NCBI GenBank assembly: GCA_964489525.1
Contig: CAZAYY010000021.1
Span: 1 to 64,000, forward strand
Length of the DNA stretch: 64,000 nucleotides
Reading direction: 5' to 3'
Source: CAZAYY01 sp964489525
Lineage (GTDB): Bacteria > Chloroflexota > Anaerolineae > Anaerolineales > JABWBV01
This document shows, piece by piece, positions 48,371 to 56,936 of the stretch. The position numbers and the translations under genes are program-made. Under the pieces are notes generated by a model. It did not search any database, was not told where the DNA came from, and was given only the letters and a program-made list of their open reading frames with translations. Position 1 is the stretch's first letter. Each line of letters opens with the position of its first letter.

Positions 48371-49771
48371 TTATCCAAGCTTCACAGCAACTTTAGAAAT
48401 TGTAAACCGATATTTCCCCGAGGCCGCTGGCGGCAGGGCGTCAAATAAGAAAAATTTCACCTGGAACGCCGGGTCGCCATGGGTGTGAATCACGTCTTCC
48501 AAAAATGAAAACACCTTTTGCTGGTCAAATCCAGGGCCAGGCGCCAGTTGAATATGCAGCTCTTCTAACGTTTCCTGAATGACCCGAAACTGCTGAACCC
48601 CTTGTATTTTATAAAACAGGTGCGTAAAAAACTCGCCATGCAGCAGTTTACCAGATGGCGCAGTGATGATATCCGTTGTCCGGCCCACTACCCCCTGCAT
48701 AACTGGCAATCCCCGCCCACATGTGCAAGGGCCATCCCCAGGGCTGGCCATATCCCCATTTTCATAGCGAATCAGCGGCATTGCAAAATTATTCAGATTG
48801 GTCACCACCACCCGGCCCGGCGAGCCAGGGGCGACAGGTCGCCCATCGGCGCCCAACAGTTCCAACAAATTGTTTTCCATCAACACATGCAGCCCGGCAT
48901 GCGCGCTGCACTCATGGCCAATATTCCCCACTTCTCGGCAGCCATATCGGTCAAAGGCGGGTGCGCGAAAAGCCTGCTGCAGCAAAGCGCGGTCGGCCGG
49001 CGTCAGCACCTCTGTCGAAGTCTGGATGGCCCTGGGACGCACTGGCGGCAGCCCATCTTCCAGGATACCCCTCGCCAGCATGGTTACAGAAGATACATAA
49101 GCCACCAGGATTTCAGGCTGCCAGCGCGCCAGCGCCGTTGCTGCCTGCCGGATGGTATCCTTCCGCAAATCAAATGTATTAATCCACAGCGTGTTGTATA
49201 TCACCCGGTCTTTCAAACGCCCCTGCCAACCTTTATGAGTTCGTGCATCATAATCCGACCCCCACAAAAAAGCCCAACGCGTCCCCAGTTCGTACCCGGT
49301 CATCCGATAATTGCGCAGCAAGTCGGCGTCACCCCAGGCAATATAATTGGCATCCTGGAAGAACGTCAGCGGAAAGCCAGTCGACCCGCCCGTATGATTT
49401 TCCCGCAGCGAAGACCGGTCCACATTCTGCGCCAACAACTCATCCCCATAGATTTGAATATCTTGCTTGGTCAGCACTGGCAAAGCCGCCAGGTCCGCTG
49501 AAGAACGCACATTTTCCGGGCGCACACCCGCCGCATCCATCCGCCGACGATAAAAAGGCACACAGGCATAAGCATGTGCAATTAACTTTTGCAACTTGTT
49601 GTTTTGCAGTTCCACCAAACGTTCATGCGGCCACCATTGCGACTCTTCGAGGAAAGCGGCATGCCGGCCATAAGGCTGCCAACCATACACTCCCGCAAAA
49701 GCTGTTCGAATCGCCGCCTTGTGAATCTGGTACGCTGTATTCGTAAATATACCTTTTGGTTGTCGAGACAT
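48371..49771 (-). CDS. CapK/PaaK-like adenylate-forming enzyme (466 aa)
   Basis: This protein resembles phenylacetate-CoA ligase and CapK of capsule loci. It has the N-terminal region HAYACVPFYRRRMDAAGV, the ATP loop NHTGGSTGFPLTFFQD near residue 140, RYENGDMASPGDG with CTCGRGLPVMQGVVGRTTD, and a C-terminal domain (400-466) with catalytic Lys candidates in KYRFTISKVAVKLG. Enzymes of this family activate a carboxylic acid as an acyl-adenylate. In glycan gene clusters CapK-like proteins are thought to attach acyl groups to sugars, but the substrate is not shown. It is followed closely by the DUF362 gene (10 bases), so the two likely work together. Confidence 0.86.
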   Translation of the reverse strand: MSRQPKGIFTNTAYQIHKAAIRTAFAGVYGWQPYGRHAAFLEESQWWPHERLVELQNNKLQKLIAHAYACVPFYRRRMDAAGVRPENVRSSADLAALPVLTKQDIQIYGDELLAQNVDRSSLRENHTGGSTGFPLTFFQDANYIAWGDADLLRNYRMTGYELGTRWAFLWGSDYDARTHKGWQGRLKDRVIYNTLWINTFDLRKDTIRQAATALARWQPEILVAYVSSVTMLARGILEDGLPPVRPRAIQTSTEVLTPADRALLQQAFRAPAFDRYGCREVGNIGHECSAHAGLHVLMENNLLELLGADGRPVAPGSPGRVVVTNLNNFAMPLIRYENGDMASPGDGPCTCGRGLPVMQGVVGRTTDIITAPSGKLLHGEFFTHLFYKIQGVQQFRVIQETLEELHIQLAPGPGFDQQKVFSFLEDVIHTHGDPAFQVKFFLFDALPPAASGKYRFTISKVAVKLG

Positions 49772-49851
49772 ATCAGCCCATATTTACCCGATTACGCCAA
49801 AAACCAACAACTTGCCAGTCCTGTGCCCAAGCTGTGACAACGGCATATCCA

Positions 49852-51018
49852 TCATCCCACAACGGGCGTTACAGCCCTTTTCCTCAGGAGAAATAAATCG
49901 GAAAATGCCGCCGCCGCCCCATCCCACGTAAACAACTGTGCCCGTTGGCGCGAGGCTGCGCCCAACTGGCGCGCCAGGCTCCGATCCTGGGCAAAGCGGG
50001 AGAGTACAGCGACGAGGGCTTCAAGGTCATTCCAATCGAACAAAAAACCGTTTTCGCCAGGGAGAACCAGTTCTTCCATGCCGCCGGCGCGTGTGGCAAC
50101 AATCGGCAGCCCAGCCGCCATGGCTTCCAGGGTAGCCACGCTCATCCCTTCGTTGAAGGAGGGTAAAACAAATACATCCGCGGCGGCGTAGTGGGCAGCA
50201 ATCTGCTCCCGTGGGATGTAACCAAGAAAATGGACCTGCTCCTGAACACCTAACTCAGCCCCCAGCGCCTGGTAAGCCAACAGCGAATCGCCATCCCCTA
50301 CCAGGTGGATTTGTACCGGCAGCGCGGCGTCCATCAACCGGCGCGCCGCCTGGATAAGCAATCGCTGGCCTTTTCGTTCAATCAAACGCGCCACGCATAA
50401 GATATGCAGCGGCCCATCCGCCGGGGAACCGTGCGCCAACGGAAAACGCCCCAAGTCTACACCATTTGGAATGATTTCGATGGGCAGCGGGCGGTTTTCC
50501 ACACGGCGAATCATCCGGGCTTCATCCTGGCATTTTGCCACCACGCGCCCCGCCCCACGCCAGACCTGCCGAATCATAGGTGTCAATAGCGGATACAACC
50601 AGCCGTAGCGTTCTTCAAAACCAGGAATATCGGGGCCGCTCACCCGCACAATATAAGGTAAACCAAAGCGCTTTTTTAATAACCAGGCCACCACCCCCGC
50701 CGGAACCCCACTCCAGGCCATCACCAATTGGTAAGGACAATCCCGATACAGGCGAGCCGCAAAAGGAAAGGCACGTAAGGCGTAGGCCGCCAAGTCACGA
50801 TTGCTGGCATGATGGATGTCGCGGCGTCCATCGCGCAGCTTGAACAAACGCAGGTTTTTTCCCAAATTTAGCGCTGTGTCCGGTTCGGGTCCAGCAGACG
50901 TTACAAGGTCAATCTGGATTTCCGGGTGCCCATCAAAACGTTGGAGCAGTGCCTGGTTAACCGTTCCTGTGCCACCTCCGAGTGGGGGGTATTCATTGTT
51001 CAACATTAAGATACGCAT
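49852..51018 (-). CDS. GT4 glycosyltransferase (388 aa)
   Basis: Retaining GT-B enzyme with MRILMLNNEYPPLGGGTGTVNQ at the start, the nucleotide-binding region VARLIERKGQRLLIQAARRL and signature SFNEGMSVATLEAMAAGLPIVATRAGG with both Glu. No membrane helix; peripheral attachment by basic helices is likely. The ATG overlaps the upstream GT2 stop by one base (TGATG at 51018), so it is co-translated with that polyprenyl-phosphate transferase. It and the other GT4 (45689) are likely responsible for successive sugars. Confidence 0.9.
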   Translation of the reverse strand: MRILMLNNEYPPLGGGTGTVNQALLQRFDGHPEIQIDLVTSAGPEPDTALNLGKNLRLFKLRDGRRDIHHASNRDLAAYALRAFPFAARLYRDCPYQLVMAWSGVPAGVVAWLLKKRFGLPYIVRVSGPDIPGFEERYGWLYPLLTPMIRQVWRGAGRVVAKCQDEARMIRRVENRPLPIEIIPNGVDLGRFPLAHGSPADGPLHILCVARLIERKGQRLLIQAARRLMDAALPVQIHLVGDGDSLLAYQALGAELGVQEQVHFLGYIPREQIAAHYAAADVFVLPSFNEGMSVATLEAMAAGLPIVATRAGGMEELVLPGENGFLFDWNDLEALVAVLSRFAQDRSLARQLGAASRQRAQLFTWDGAAAAFSDLFLLRKRAVTPVVG

Positions 51019-52130
51019 CAACCCTGCCCCGAGACCACCCGCCGCACCACGTACAACGGGCGGCGTTTCACTTCCTCAAAAATCCGGCCAATATATTCGC
51101 CCATCACACCGAGGGTGATGAGTTGGATGCCAGACAAGAAAAAAACAGCGACGACGATCGTCGCAAACCCTGGCGGGCTAAGCCCCACAGTAATCCGCTG
51201 CAAAAAATATAACACCGCCAGCAAAATCGACAGCGCCGAGATGCCAAAGCCAATACCGGTGATGGCACGCAGCGGAAGGTAGCTGAACGAAACCAGGCCA
51301 TCCAGAGCAAGGTAAAGCAGCCTGCTGAAGGTAAACTTGGGCGTGCCCGCATGGCGGGCATGGCGTTCGTAGGCCAGGCCGGTCTGGCGCAGACCCACCC
51401 AACTGCGAATGCCGCGCACAAAGCGGTTGCGTTCGGGCATCTGCACCAACAAATCTACCACCCGGCGGTCCATAATGCAGAAATCGCCAGAATCCAACGG
51501 GATGTCAATACTGGCCACACGCTGCAGCAGGCGGTAAAAAAGGGTGTAAGCGAGTCGCTTCAACGGGCCCTCTTTGCGCTTGGCGCGGATGGCGTAAACA
51601 ACATCGTAGCCTTCACGCCATTTTTCAATGAACATGGGCAGCACTTCGGGGGGGTCTTGCAGGTCGGCGTCCATGATGATGACCGATTGGCCGCGGGCGT
51701 ATTCCAACCCGGCGCTGATGGCGGCCTGGTGGCCAAAGTTGCGGGCCAGTTCCACCACCACCACCCGCCGGTCCTGGCCTGCAAACTGCAGGGCCAGCGG
51801 CAGGCTCCGGTCGCGGCTGCCATCATCCACGAACACCAGTTCGTAATCGGGCATCTTTTCGCCCAACACGCCAACAAGCCGGGTGTACAGTTCGGGCAGG
51901 TTATCTTCCTCGTTGAAAACGGGAATCACCACCGATACCAGCGGGCGCGGGGAAGCCGGTCCGTTTGGCGGCTGCCCGGAAGCCTGGGCCTGGGCGAGAA
52001 CCTGGGCCAGCGCCTGGCAAAACGCCAGTGCCTGGGCAGGGTCCGCCGTGGGAATGCTGCCAGGGGATAAAAACCCCGGCGGCATTTCGGGCGCAGGTTG
52101 GTTAGGTGAGCGGGTTGGTTCGTACGCCAT
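51018..52130 (-). CDS. Polyprenyl-phosphate GT2 (DPM1/ArnC type) with N-terminal extension
   Basis: This 370-residue protein starts with a 65-residue Pro/Ala/Gln-rich extension that is absent from standard members. The GT-A domain then has LVSVVIPVFNEEDNLPELY, LVFVDDGSRDRSLPLAL and the DxD motif VIIMDADLQDPPEVLPMF, which with DPPE is the mark of undecaprenyl-phosphate transferases (ArnC, GtrB, DPM1). Two membrane helices at about 285-345 close it. It would charge undecaprenyl phosphate with a sugar for the GT-C enzymes, making it the key donor-supply gene of this region. The role of the extension is unknown. Confidence 0.9.
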   Translation of the reverse strand: MAYEPTRSPNQPAPEMPPGFLSPGSIPTADPAQALAFCQALAQVLAQAQASGQPPNGPASPRPLVSVVIPVFNEEDNLPELYTRLVGVLGEKMPDYELVFVDDGSRDRSLPLALQFAGQDRRVVVVELARNFGHQAAISAGLEYARGQSVIIMDADLQDPPEVLPMFIEKWREGYDVVYAIRAKRKEGPLKRLAYTLFYRLLQRVASIDIPLDSGDFCIMDRRVVDLLVQMPERNRFVRGIRSWVGLRQTGLAYERHARHAGTPKFTFSRLLYLALDGLVSFSYLPLRAITGIGFGISALSILLAVLYFLQRITVGLSPPGFATIVVAVFFLSGIQLITLGVMGEYIGRIFEEVKRRPLYVVRRVVSGQG

Positions 52131-52221
52131 TCAAAAAGTCCTTAACAGCGGAACTCACTGTGTCCACAGGTGATTATAATGCCTTCCGAACCAGTAAAAC
52201 ACATCATTTGAATATCACACC

Positions 52222-54255
52222 TCATTTGCAGGTAATTTCCAATACCTGAACAACCGGCGTTTCGAACAGTACCTGCGTGCAGGCCGGGCGAAAGCGTTCT
52301 TCAAAAACCTGGTAGGCGGCGGCCTGCCTTCCCGATGGATCGCTGGCAGCCATCACCCGTGCATCACCCAGGCTGTACAGCAAATGGGTGACGCCCATGG
52401 TGTGCAGGGCGGATGCAGCTTCGGGCACACCCAGGTTGGCCAGGGCCAGCCGGGTCCAGGCAGATTGGTCGCCATCGGGCAGGCAGCGGGGGCAGTAGTA
52501 GGTGCGCCCATCGCCCATTTGCAGCACAGCGCTGCCCGGCGGCAGAGAGGTTTGGATAAAGTTCCAGGCAGGGTAGTTGTCCACCGTGCGCATCAGAAAG
52601 GCGGTTTTGCTTTCCTGGCCCAGAGCCACCCGCCAGGGCGCATAAAAAAAGAAGTTCACCGAGGTAAGCACCATGCTGACCGCTGCCACAAGAACCAGCG
52701 CGGCCAGGGGTACAAAGCGCAGCGGCCGCTTTAGCCCCGCCTCGATCCGCTGCAGCACCCAGACCGCCAACACAGCCCAAAGCGGGAAAACCGGCAGCAA
52801 AAACCGGATTTGTTGAGAGCCCAGCGCCCAGGCAATAAAAAGCAGCAGCGAAATTCCAGCAAGCCTATCCAGGCCTTGCGAATGGGTATGCCGGCGCGCC
52901 AGCCAGGGGTATAGCAAAGCCAGGGGAAACAGCGGGCTGAGTGCCTCATACAGCTTGAGGGTGCTGAACTGGCCCGGCTGGGTGTACAGGTTAAACGGCA
53001 GCAAAACAAAATCGAGCAGGCTGCGCCCAACCCCGAAGCTCTGCAGGTAGGTGGAAAGCAGATCCACCCGCAGGGCGTCCCACCCCGGGCCGCCCCAAAG
53101 AATGGGGTAGACCGGGTTTCCGGCCAGCACCCAGCTTTTCAGGTACCAGGGCAGCCCGAACAAGACCGCCGGAAGTCCATACCAAAGGCCGGCCCAGGCG
53201 GCTGCCTGCAGGCGAACCCGCAGCCCAAAACCACGCAAGTCCTGTGAGCGCAAAGCCGCCGCCAGCACCCACAGGCCAAGCGCAAATGCCCCGGCCAGCG
53301 CCAGAGATTTGACGCCAATGACCAGCCCGGCAAAAACCCCGGCCAGCGCCAAAAAATGCTTGTCTTCTGTCTCGCGCCAGCGCAGCAGCCCAAACACCGC
53401 CAGCCCCAAATCCACGGCCCAGAGAATATCCACCAGGGCATCGCTCGCCCAAAGCGGCAGCGCCCAAACCCCAAGCAAAATCACCAGAGCCATCCAGCCC
53501 AGGCGGCCAGCAGGGCCTGCCCAGCGCCGGGCAAAAATCCAGGTCAGCAGCACCAGCCCTAACCCGGCCGAAAAATGCACCAGCCGGGCAAAGATGTCGC
53601 TGCCAAAAGCCAGGCCAATGGCAAAGAGCATCTCTCCCGCAAAGGGCAGGTTGGCCTGCCAGATGTCCGGCAGCAGGATGAATCGTCCGGCATCAAAGAA
53701 ATACCGCAAGGCTTCCAGGTGATACATTATTGCATCATAATGCACGGGCGGGGCAAGCGCCACCAGGCCGGTCATCGCTGCCACCAGCAAGCCAAACCCC
53801 AAACCCAACCAGCCCCAAAAACCCAGGCTGCCCCACCCTGCCCGAGTTTCACGCAGCGCACCCCAGGCGCGGCCCAAGGCGCTCCAGGCCCCGGCGCTGT
53901 TAACCACGCCCGCCGCTGCCAGCCCAACCCCCACCCATATGGGAGAAAATAAACCAAGCAAAGCCAGCGCAGTGACACCCAGGCCCAAAACGCCCTGGCC
54001 TAAAAAGAGGGCCAAGGCGCCTTTCTCCAAAGAGGTTAGCCCGGCCAGGCGAAACAGCGCGAAAAGCTTCAACCCTAACCCCAACGCTGCAAACAGGAAC
54101 CCTGCCAGCAGAAGCAGCGCAAATAAAGCATCCCAGGCTGCATGCAGGCCCAGGCTGTCCATCCCGCGTTCAGGGGCCAGCCAGCGGGCAAACGCCAACA
54201 GGCTCAAGAACAATATCCAGCCGATTCGGGCCGGGTTGGGGATAAGTGGTTTCAT
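52222..54255 (-). CDS. Large GT-C-like membrane protein with Y-H motif (677 aa)
   Basis: This 677-residue protein of about 13 helices contains HYDAIMYHLEALRYFFDAG and QANLPFAGEMLFAIG, corresponding to the YH...GE pair of the 27205 and 33869 proteins. The soluble tail (560-677) has DGRTYYCPRCLPDGDQSAW, also similar to the 27205 protein. The stop lies 34 bases before the divergent gap to the GT2 gene, and it is preceded by the 54290 gene. Acidic residues in the motif suggest catalysis at the outer membrane face. Its chemistry is not known. Confidence 0.72.
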   Translation of the reverse strand: MKPLIPNPARIGWILFLSLLAFARWLAPERGMDSLGLHAAWDALFALLLLAGFLFAALGLGLKLFALFRLAGLTSLEKGALALFLGQGVLGLGVTALALLGLFSPIWVGVGLAAAGVVNSAGAWSALGRAWGALRETRAGWGSLGFWGWLGLGFGLLVAAMTGLVALAPPVHYDAIMYHLEALRYFFDAGRFILLPDIWQANLPFAGEMLFAIGLAFGSDIFARLVHFSAGLGLVLLTWIFARRWAGPAGRLGWMALVILLGVWALPLWASDALVDILWAVDLGLAVFGLLRWRETEDKHFLALAGVFAGLVIGVKSLALAGAFALGLWVLAAALRSQDLRGFGLRVRLQAAAWAGLWYGLPAVLFGLPWYLKSWVLAGNPVYPILWGGPGWDALRVDLLSTYLQSFGVGRSLLDFVLLPFNLYTQPGQFSTLKLYEALSPLFPLALLYPWLARRHTHSQGLDRLAGISLLLFIAWALGSQQIRFLLPVFPLWAVLAVWVLQRIEAGLKRPLRFVPLAALVLVAAVSMVLTSVNFFFYAPWRVALGQESKTAFLMRTVDNYPAWNFIQTSLPPGSAVLQMGDGRTYYCPRCLPDGDQSAWTRLALANLGVPEAASALHTMGVTHLLYSLGDARVMAASDPSGRQAAAYQVFEERFRPACTQVLFETPVVQVLEITCK

Positions 54256-54289
54256 CCAATACCTTGTTTGCGGTTCGTTTACAATCGGC

Positions 54290-55804
54290 CTACCGGGTAA
54301 AAATCACAGCCTTATCATCTTCGTAGGCCTTTTGCCAGCCTTCCGCCTCCAAAAAGCGCAGCACAGGCGTGCCTTTTTCGAGAAACACAACCCGCACCTG
54401 CCAGCGGTCCAACACTTGCTGCCAGCCGTCATCTGCCCGCACCACCTGAAGCCACTGGCCGAGGATTTCATCGTTATACAAATCCGTCCGCCCATCCACA
54501 AAGGTCGGGTATTCAGGCAGCGCCCACAAGATGTAGCCGCCCCAGTTGTAAGAATTGAACAGGTTGCCCGGCGGGCGGGTTTCTTTTAAGTACTCAACGG
54601 CCCTCACCGGGTAGTTGTCGGCAATAAATTTCTCGTTAATCGAAAGTGGCACGACCAGGGTGGTTTTGAGGGCCACGACCAGAAATACGACAATCAGCAA
54701 AAATAGGTTAACCCGCGATTGCAGCTTGGTGGGAGGACGCTCGCCCAGCTTAAACGGGCGCAGCCCAAGCCACTTTTGCCAGTGGTCCACCACCAGCCCG
54801 GCATGGCGCGAGAGCACAATCGGCGAAGCCAGGGCAAACAGGGCAATGTTGCGCCCTGCCAGCAGGCCCATATAGGCAAACACAGCCACCAGCAGAAAAT
54901 CAATCGTCTCCAAACCCCGGCGCGAGGCCCCCACCGCTCCCAGGGTGAGCAGCAGCATCCAGGCAAACGGCTGCACGCTCAGGTTTTGAAAATCGGGCGG
55001 CTGCCACTCCTGGATGTAGTCCTGCAAAATCTGCATATTGACCGTTTCAAAAGGATAGAGCAGTTGGTCCACCCCATAAGGCGAAATGGTCATCGCGACA
55101 ACCAGGATAAGGCCAACCACAAAAAGCTGCCAGACTTTGCGAAAAGCCTGCGAAACTGCAATGTCCAGGCTCGGGTCCGGCACCTCACCAAAGGAGCGGG
55201 CTTTACGAGCGGCGTTTCTGCGCTTCCACAACGCCCCCAACCAGTCCAGGCTAAAGCCAACCCCGTATACCAGCCCAATGATAATGCCATTGGCGAAACC
55301 ACCGTGGCTGTTGGCCCAAACCACCATTAGAATGGGCAACAGCCACAGGCGGTTTTTGCGGTCGTAACGATAGTCCTCCAGGATAAAGAGAAAGACGCCC
55401 GAAAGAAAAAGTGTCATTAAATGCGGCCGGGCAGACCAAAAAATGCCCGAAACGGTAACCGCCAGGATGAGAATAAAGGCCTTGAGAAATTCTCCGCCTT
55501 CCATCGCTTTCCAGACAAAATAAAAAGCGGCTGTAATGATCATCGCCACCCAAAGGTTTAACCAACCGGGGCCAACCACCCGGTACACCAACATCAAAGG
55601 AATTTGCAGCAGCCAGGCCGGGTAATCCCAATCCTCCCCATAGCGGGTGTAGGAAAAAGGGTCAGTAAGCGGCACCGCCCGGTTTTCCAGAATCCACTCC
55701 CCGGTGCGAATGTGCCACCAGGTGTCGGTGTCCAGCGAAATCCGGGCGGTCATGGCAAACACCGCCAGGAAAGTAATCCAAACAAGCAGCCGGCGGGTAC
55801 TCAC
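54290..55804 (-). CDS. Multi-spanning membrane protein with DTDTWWHIRTGEW motif (504 aa)
   Basis: This 504-residue protein has about 10 helices (residues 8-380). It opens with a conserved loop LDTDTWWHIRTGEWILE and TDPFSYTRYG, followed by FWSARPHLMTLFLSGVFL and VVWANSHGGFANG. The Asp-Trp-Trp-His loop sits where GT-C enzymes have their Asp-Asp/Glu. The soluble tail has FVDGRTDLYND and CxxxExWxxxY-like ends. GTG start with GGAG 5 bases upstream; overlaps the previous stop as GTGA. I recognise this as a recurrent bacterial membrane family but cannot give a reaction. Confidence 0.7.
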   Translation of the reverse strand: MSTRRLLVWITFLAVFAMTARISLDTDTWWHIRTGEWILENRAVPLTDPFSYTRYGEDWDYPAWLLQIPLMLVYRVVGPGWLNLWVAMIITAAFYFVWKAMEGGEFLKAFILILAVTVSGIFWSARPHLMTLFLSGVFLFILEDYRYDRKNRLWLLPILMVVWANSHGGFANGIIIGLVYGVGFSLDWLGALWKRRNAARKARSFGEVPDPSLDIAVSQAFRKVWQLFVVGLILVVAMTISPYGVDQLLYPFETVNMQILQDYIQEWQPPDFQNLSVQPFAWMLLLTLGAVGASRRGLETIDFLLVAVFAYMGLLAGRNIALFALASPIVLSRHAGLVVDHWQKWLGLRPFKLGERPPTKLQSRVNLFLLIVVFLVVALKTTLVVPLSINEKFIADNYPVRAVEYLKETRPPGNLFNSYNWGGYILWALPEYPTFVDGRTDLYNDEILGQWLQVVRADDGWQQVLDRWQVRVVFLEKGTPVLRFLEAEGWQKAYEDDKAVIFTR

Positions 55805-56826
55805 ACTTGCTCCTTTGGATTGAATAAGCGGGTATACCAGCCTTTTCCCATTTCTACCATGGGTTTCTCAAGCGGTTCCAGCCAGCTTAAGCCCATAGAA
55901 ACACCCCAGGCTGAGGGTCGTTCAGGTTTATGCAGAAACACCCACAGCACAAAGGGGTAAAGCATGGCTGCGCTGCGCCAATGTTCTGAAAAACCCATCA
56001 ACACAATGGGAAGCCACAAAAAACCCCACAAAATGTACCGCTGCCATGTTCGAACCCTGCCCAACGCGGGGAGCAAGGGGATGTAGTGGTTGACCATCAT
56101 ATAAGGGAATAGCAGAGCACCTGCGCACATCAGGCGGTCGGGGTCACGGTCAAAACGGAGGGTATAGAGCATCATCCCCAGGGCAGCCGCTCCAAATGGC
56201 CAACCCAATCGCCAAGCGCTGATATTGTGAACGCTCACCAGACTTCCAGCATCCTGGGCAACACCTAGTTGGGTTATGGGCCATAACCCCCACACCAGAA
56301 AAGTGAGCAGGCCAAACACAGCCGCCATCCAAAGCCAACGAAAACGAGCAAACAAAGCCCAAATCACCACCTGAGGCTTAATCAGCACCAGGGGAATCCC
56401 CCAGGGCAGCAGCGCCAGGCCTAAAATCAAAAAGGCATCGGCAGGCCCGTGCGAAAGGCTGACCAGGATTGGGAAGTTAAACCCTGCCATGGCAACGGCA
56501 ATGGTATTGTGGGATATTTTCCAGGTATAAAAAGCAACAATGACCCACCCCAGGGCAGTAAACCAGGTTTTCCCTCCCTCCCAATTAAACAGGCCGAAAA
56601 ACCAGGCAGACCAGGGCGGGTAAAACCGCAGCCCGTCGGGCTGGGTATAAAAACGGTTCCAGTCCGAAAGTTCATCCTGGGGCAAAATGGAAAACAACTG
56701 CCAAACCAGACCAAAAATCACACCCCAAATTACCAGAGATAACCAGGGTTTGAGCCAGGGATATTGCTTATTTCTGGCTTCTACCCAGGCAGCCAGCGAA
56801 GATTGGGTTGGCGGGTCTTCAGACAT
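55801..56826 (-). CDS. GT87-like membrane protein (341 aa)
   Basis: This 341-residue protein has about 9 helices. It contains LIKPQVVIWALFARFRWLW (Lys-Pro-Gln, the GT87 signature) and an acidic first loop FYTQPDGLRFYPPWSAWFF. It is shorter than the GT87-like gene at 30911 and lacks its long N-terminal part. The start lies after a 110-base gap from the divergent 56937 gene. Downstream it is coupled to the 54290 gene by GTGA. A polyprenyl-phosphate-sugar-dependent transferase is the best guess. Confidence 0.68.
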   Translation of the reverse strand: MSEDPPTQSSLAAWVEARNKQYPWLKPWLSLVIWGVIFGLVWQLFSILPQDELSDWNRFYTQPDGLRFYPPWSAWFFGLFNWEGGKTWFTALGWVIVAFYTWKISHNTIAVAMAGFNFPILVSLSHGPADAFLILGLALLPWGIPLVLIKPQVVIWALFARFRWLWMAAVFGLLTFLVWGLWPITQLGVAQDAGSLVSVHNISAWRLGWPFGAAALGMMLYTLRFDRDPDRLMCAGALLFPYMMVNHYIPLLPALGRVRTWQRYILWGFLWLPIVLMGFSEHWRSAAMLYPFVLWVFLHKPERPSAWGVSMGLSWLEPLEKPMVEMGKGWYTRLFNPKEQV

Positions 56827-56936
56827 TGCAGATGCTTCGAATAACCATTAGAATACACCAAAAGACAACAGCCCTAAAAATGGGTAATGCTATTATAAAG
56901 CATCCTCTACCAACCGACCGATGACCTGAGGGTTAA

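Noticed and set aside
48602..49501. A 299-codon plus-strand frame opposite the CapK-like gene
   Set aside because: It has no recognisable domain and lies within a gene with clear adenylation motifs.
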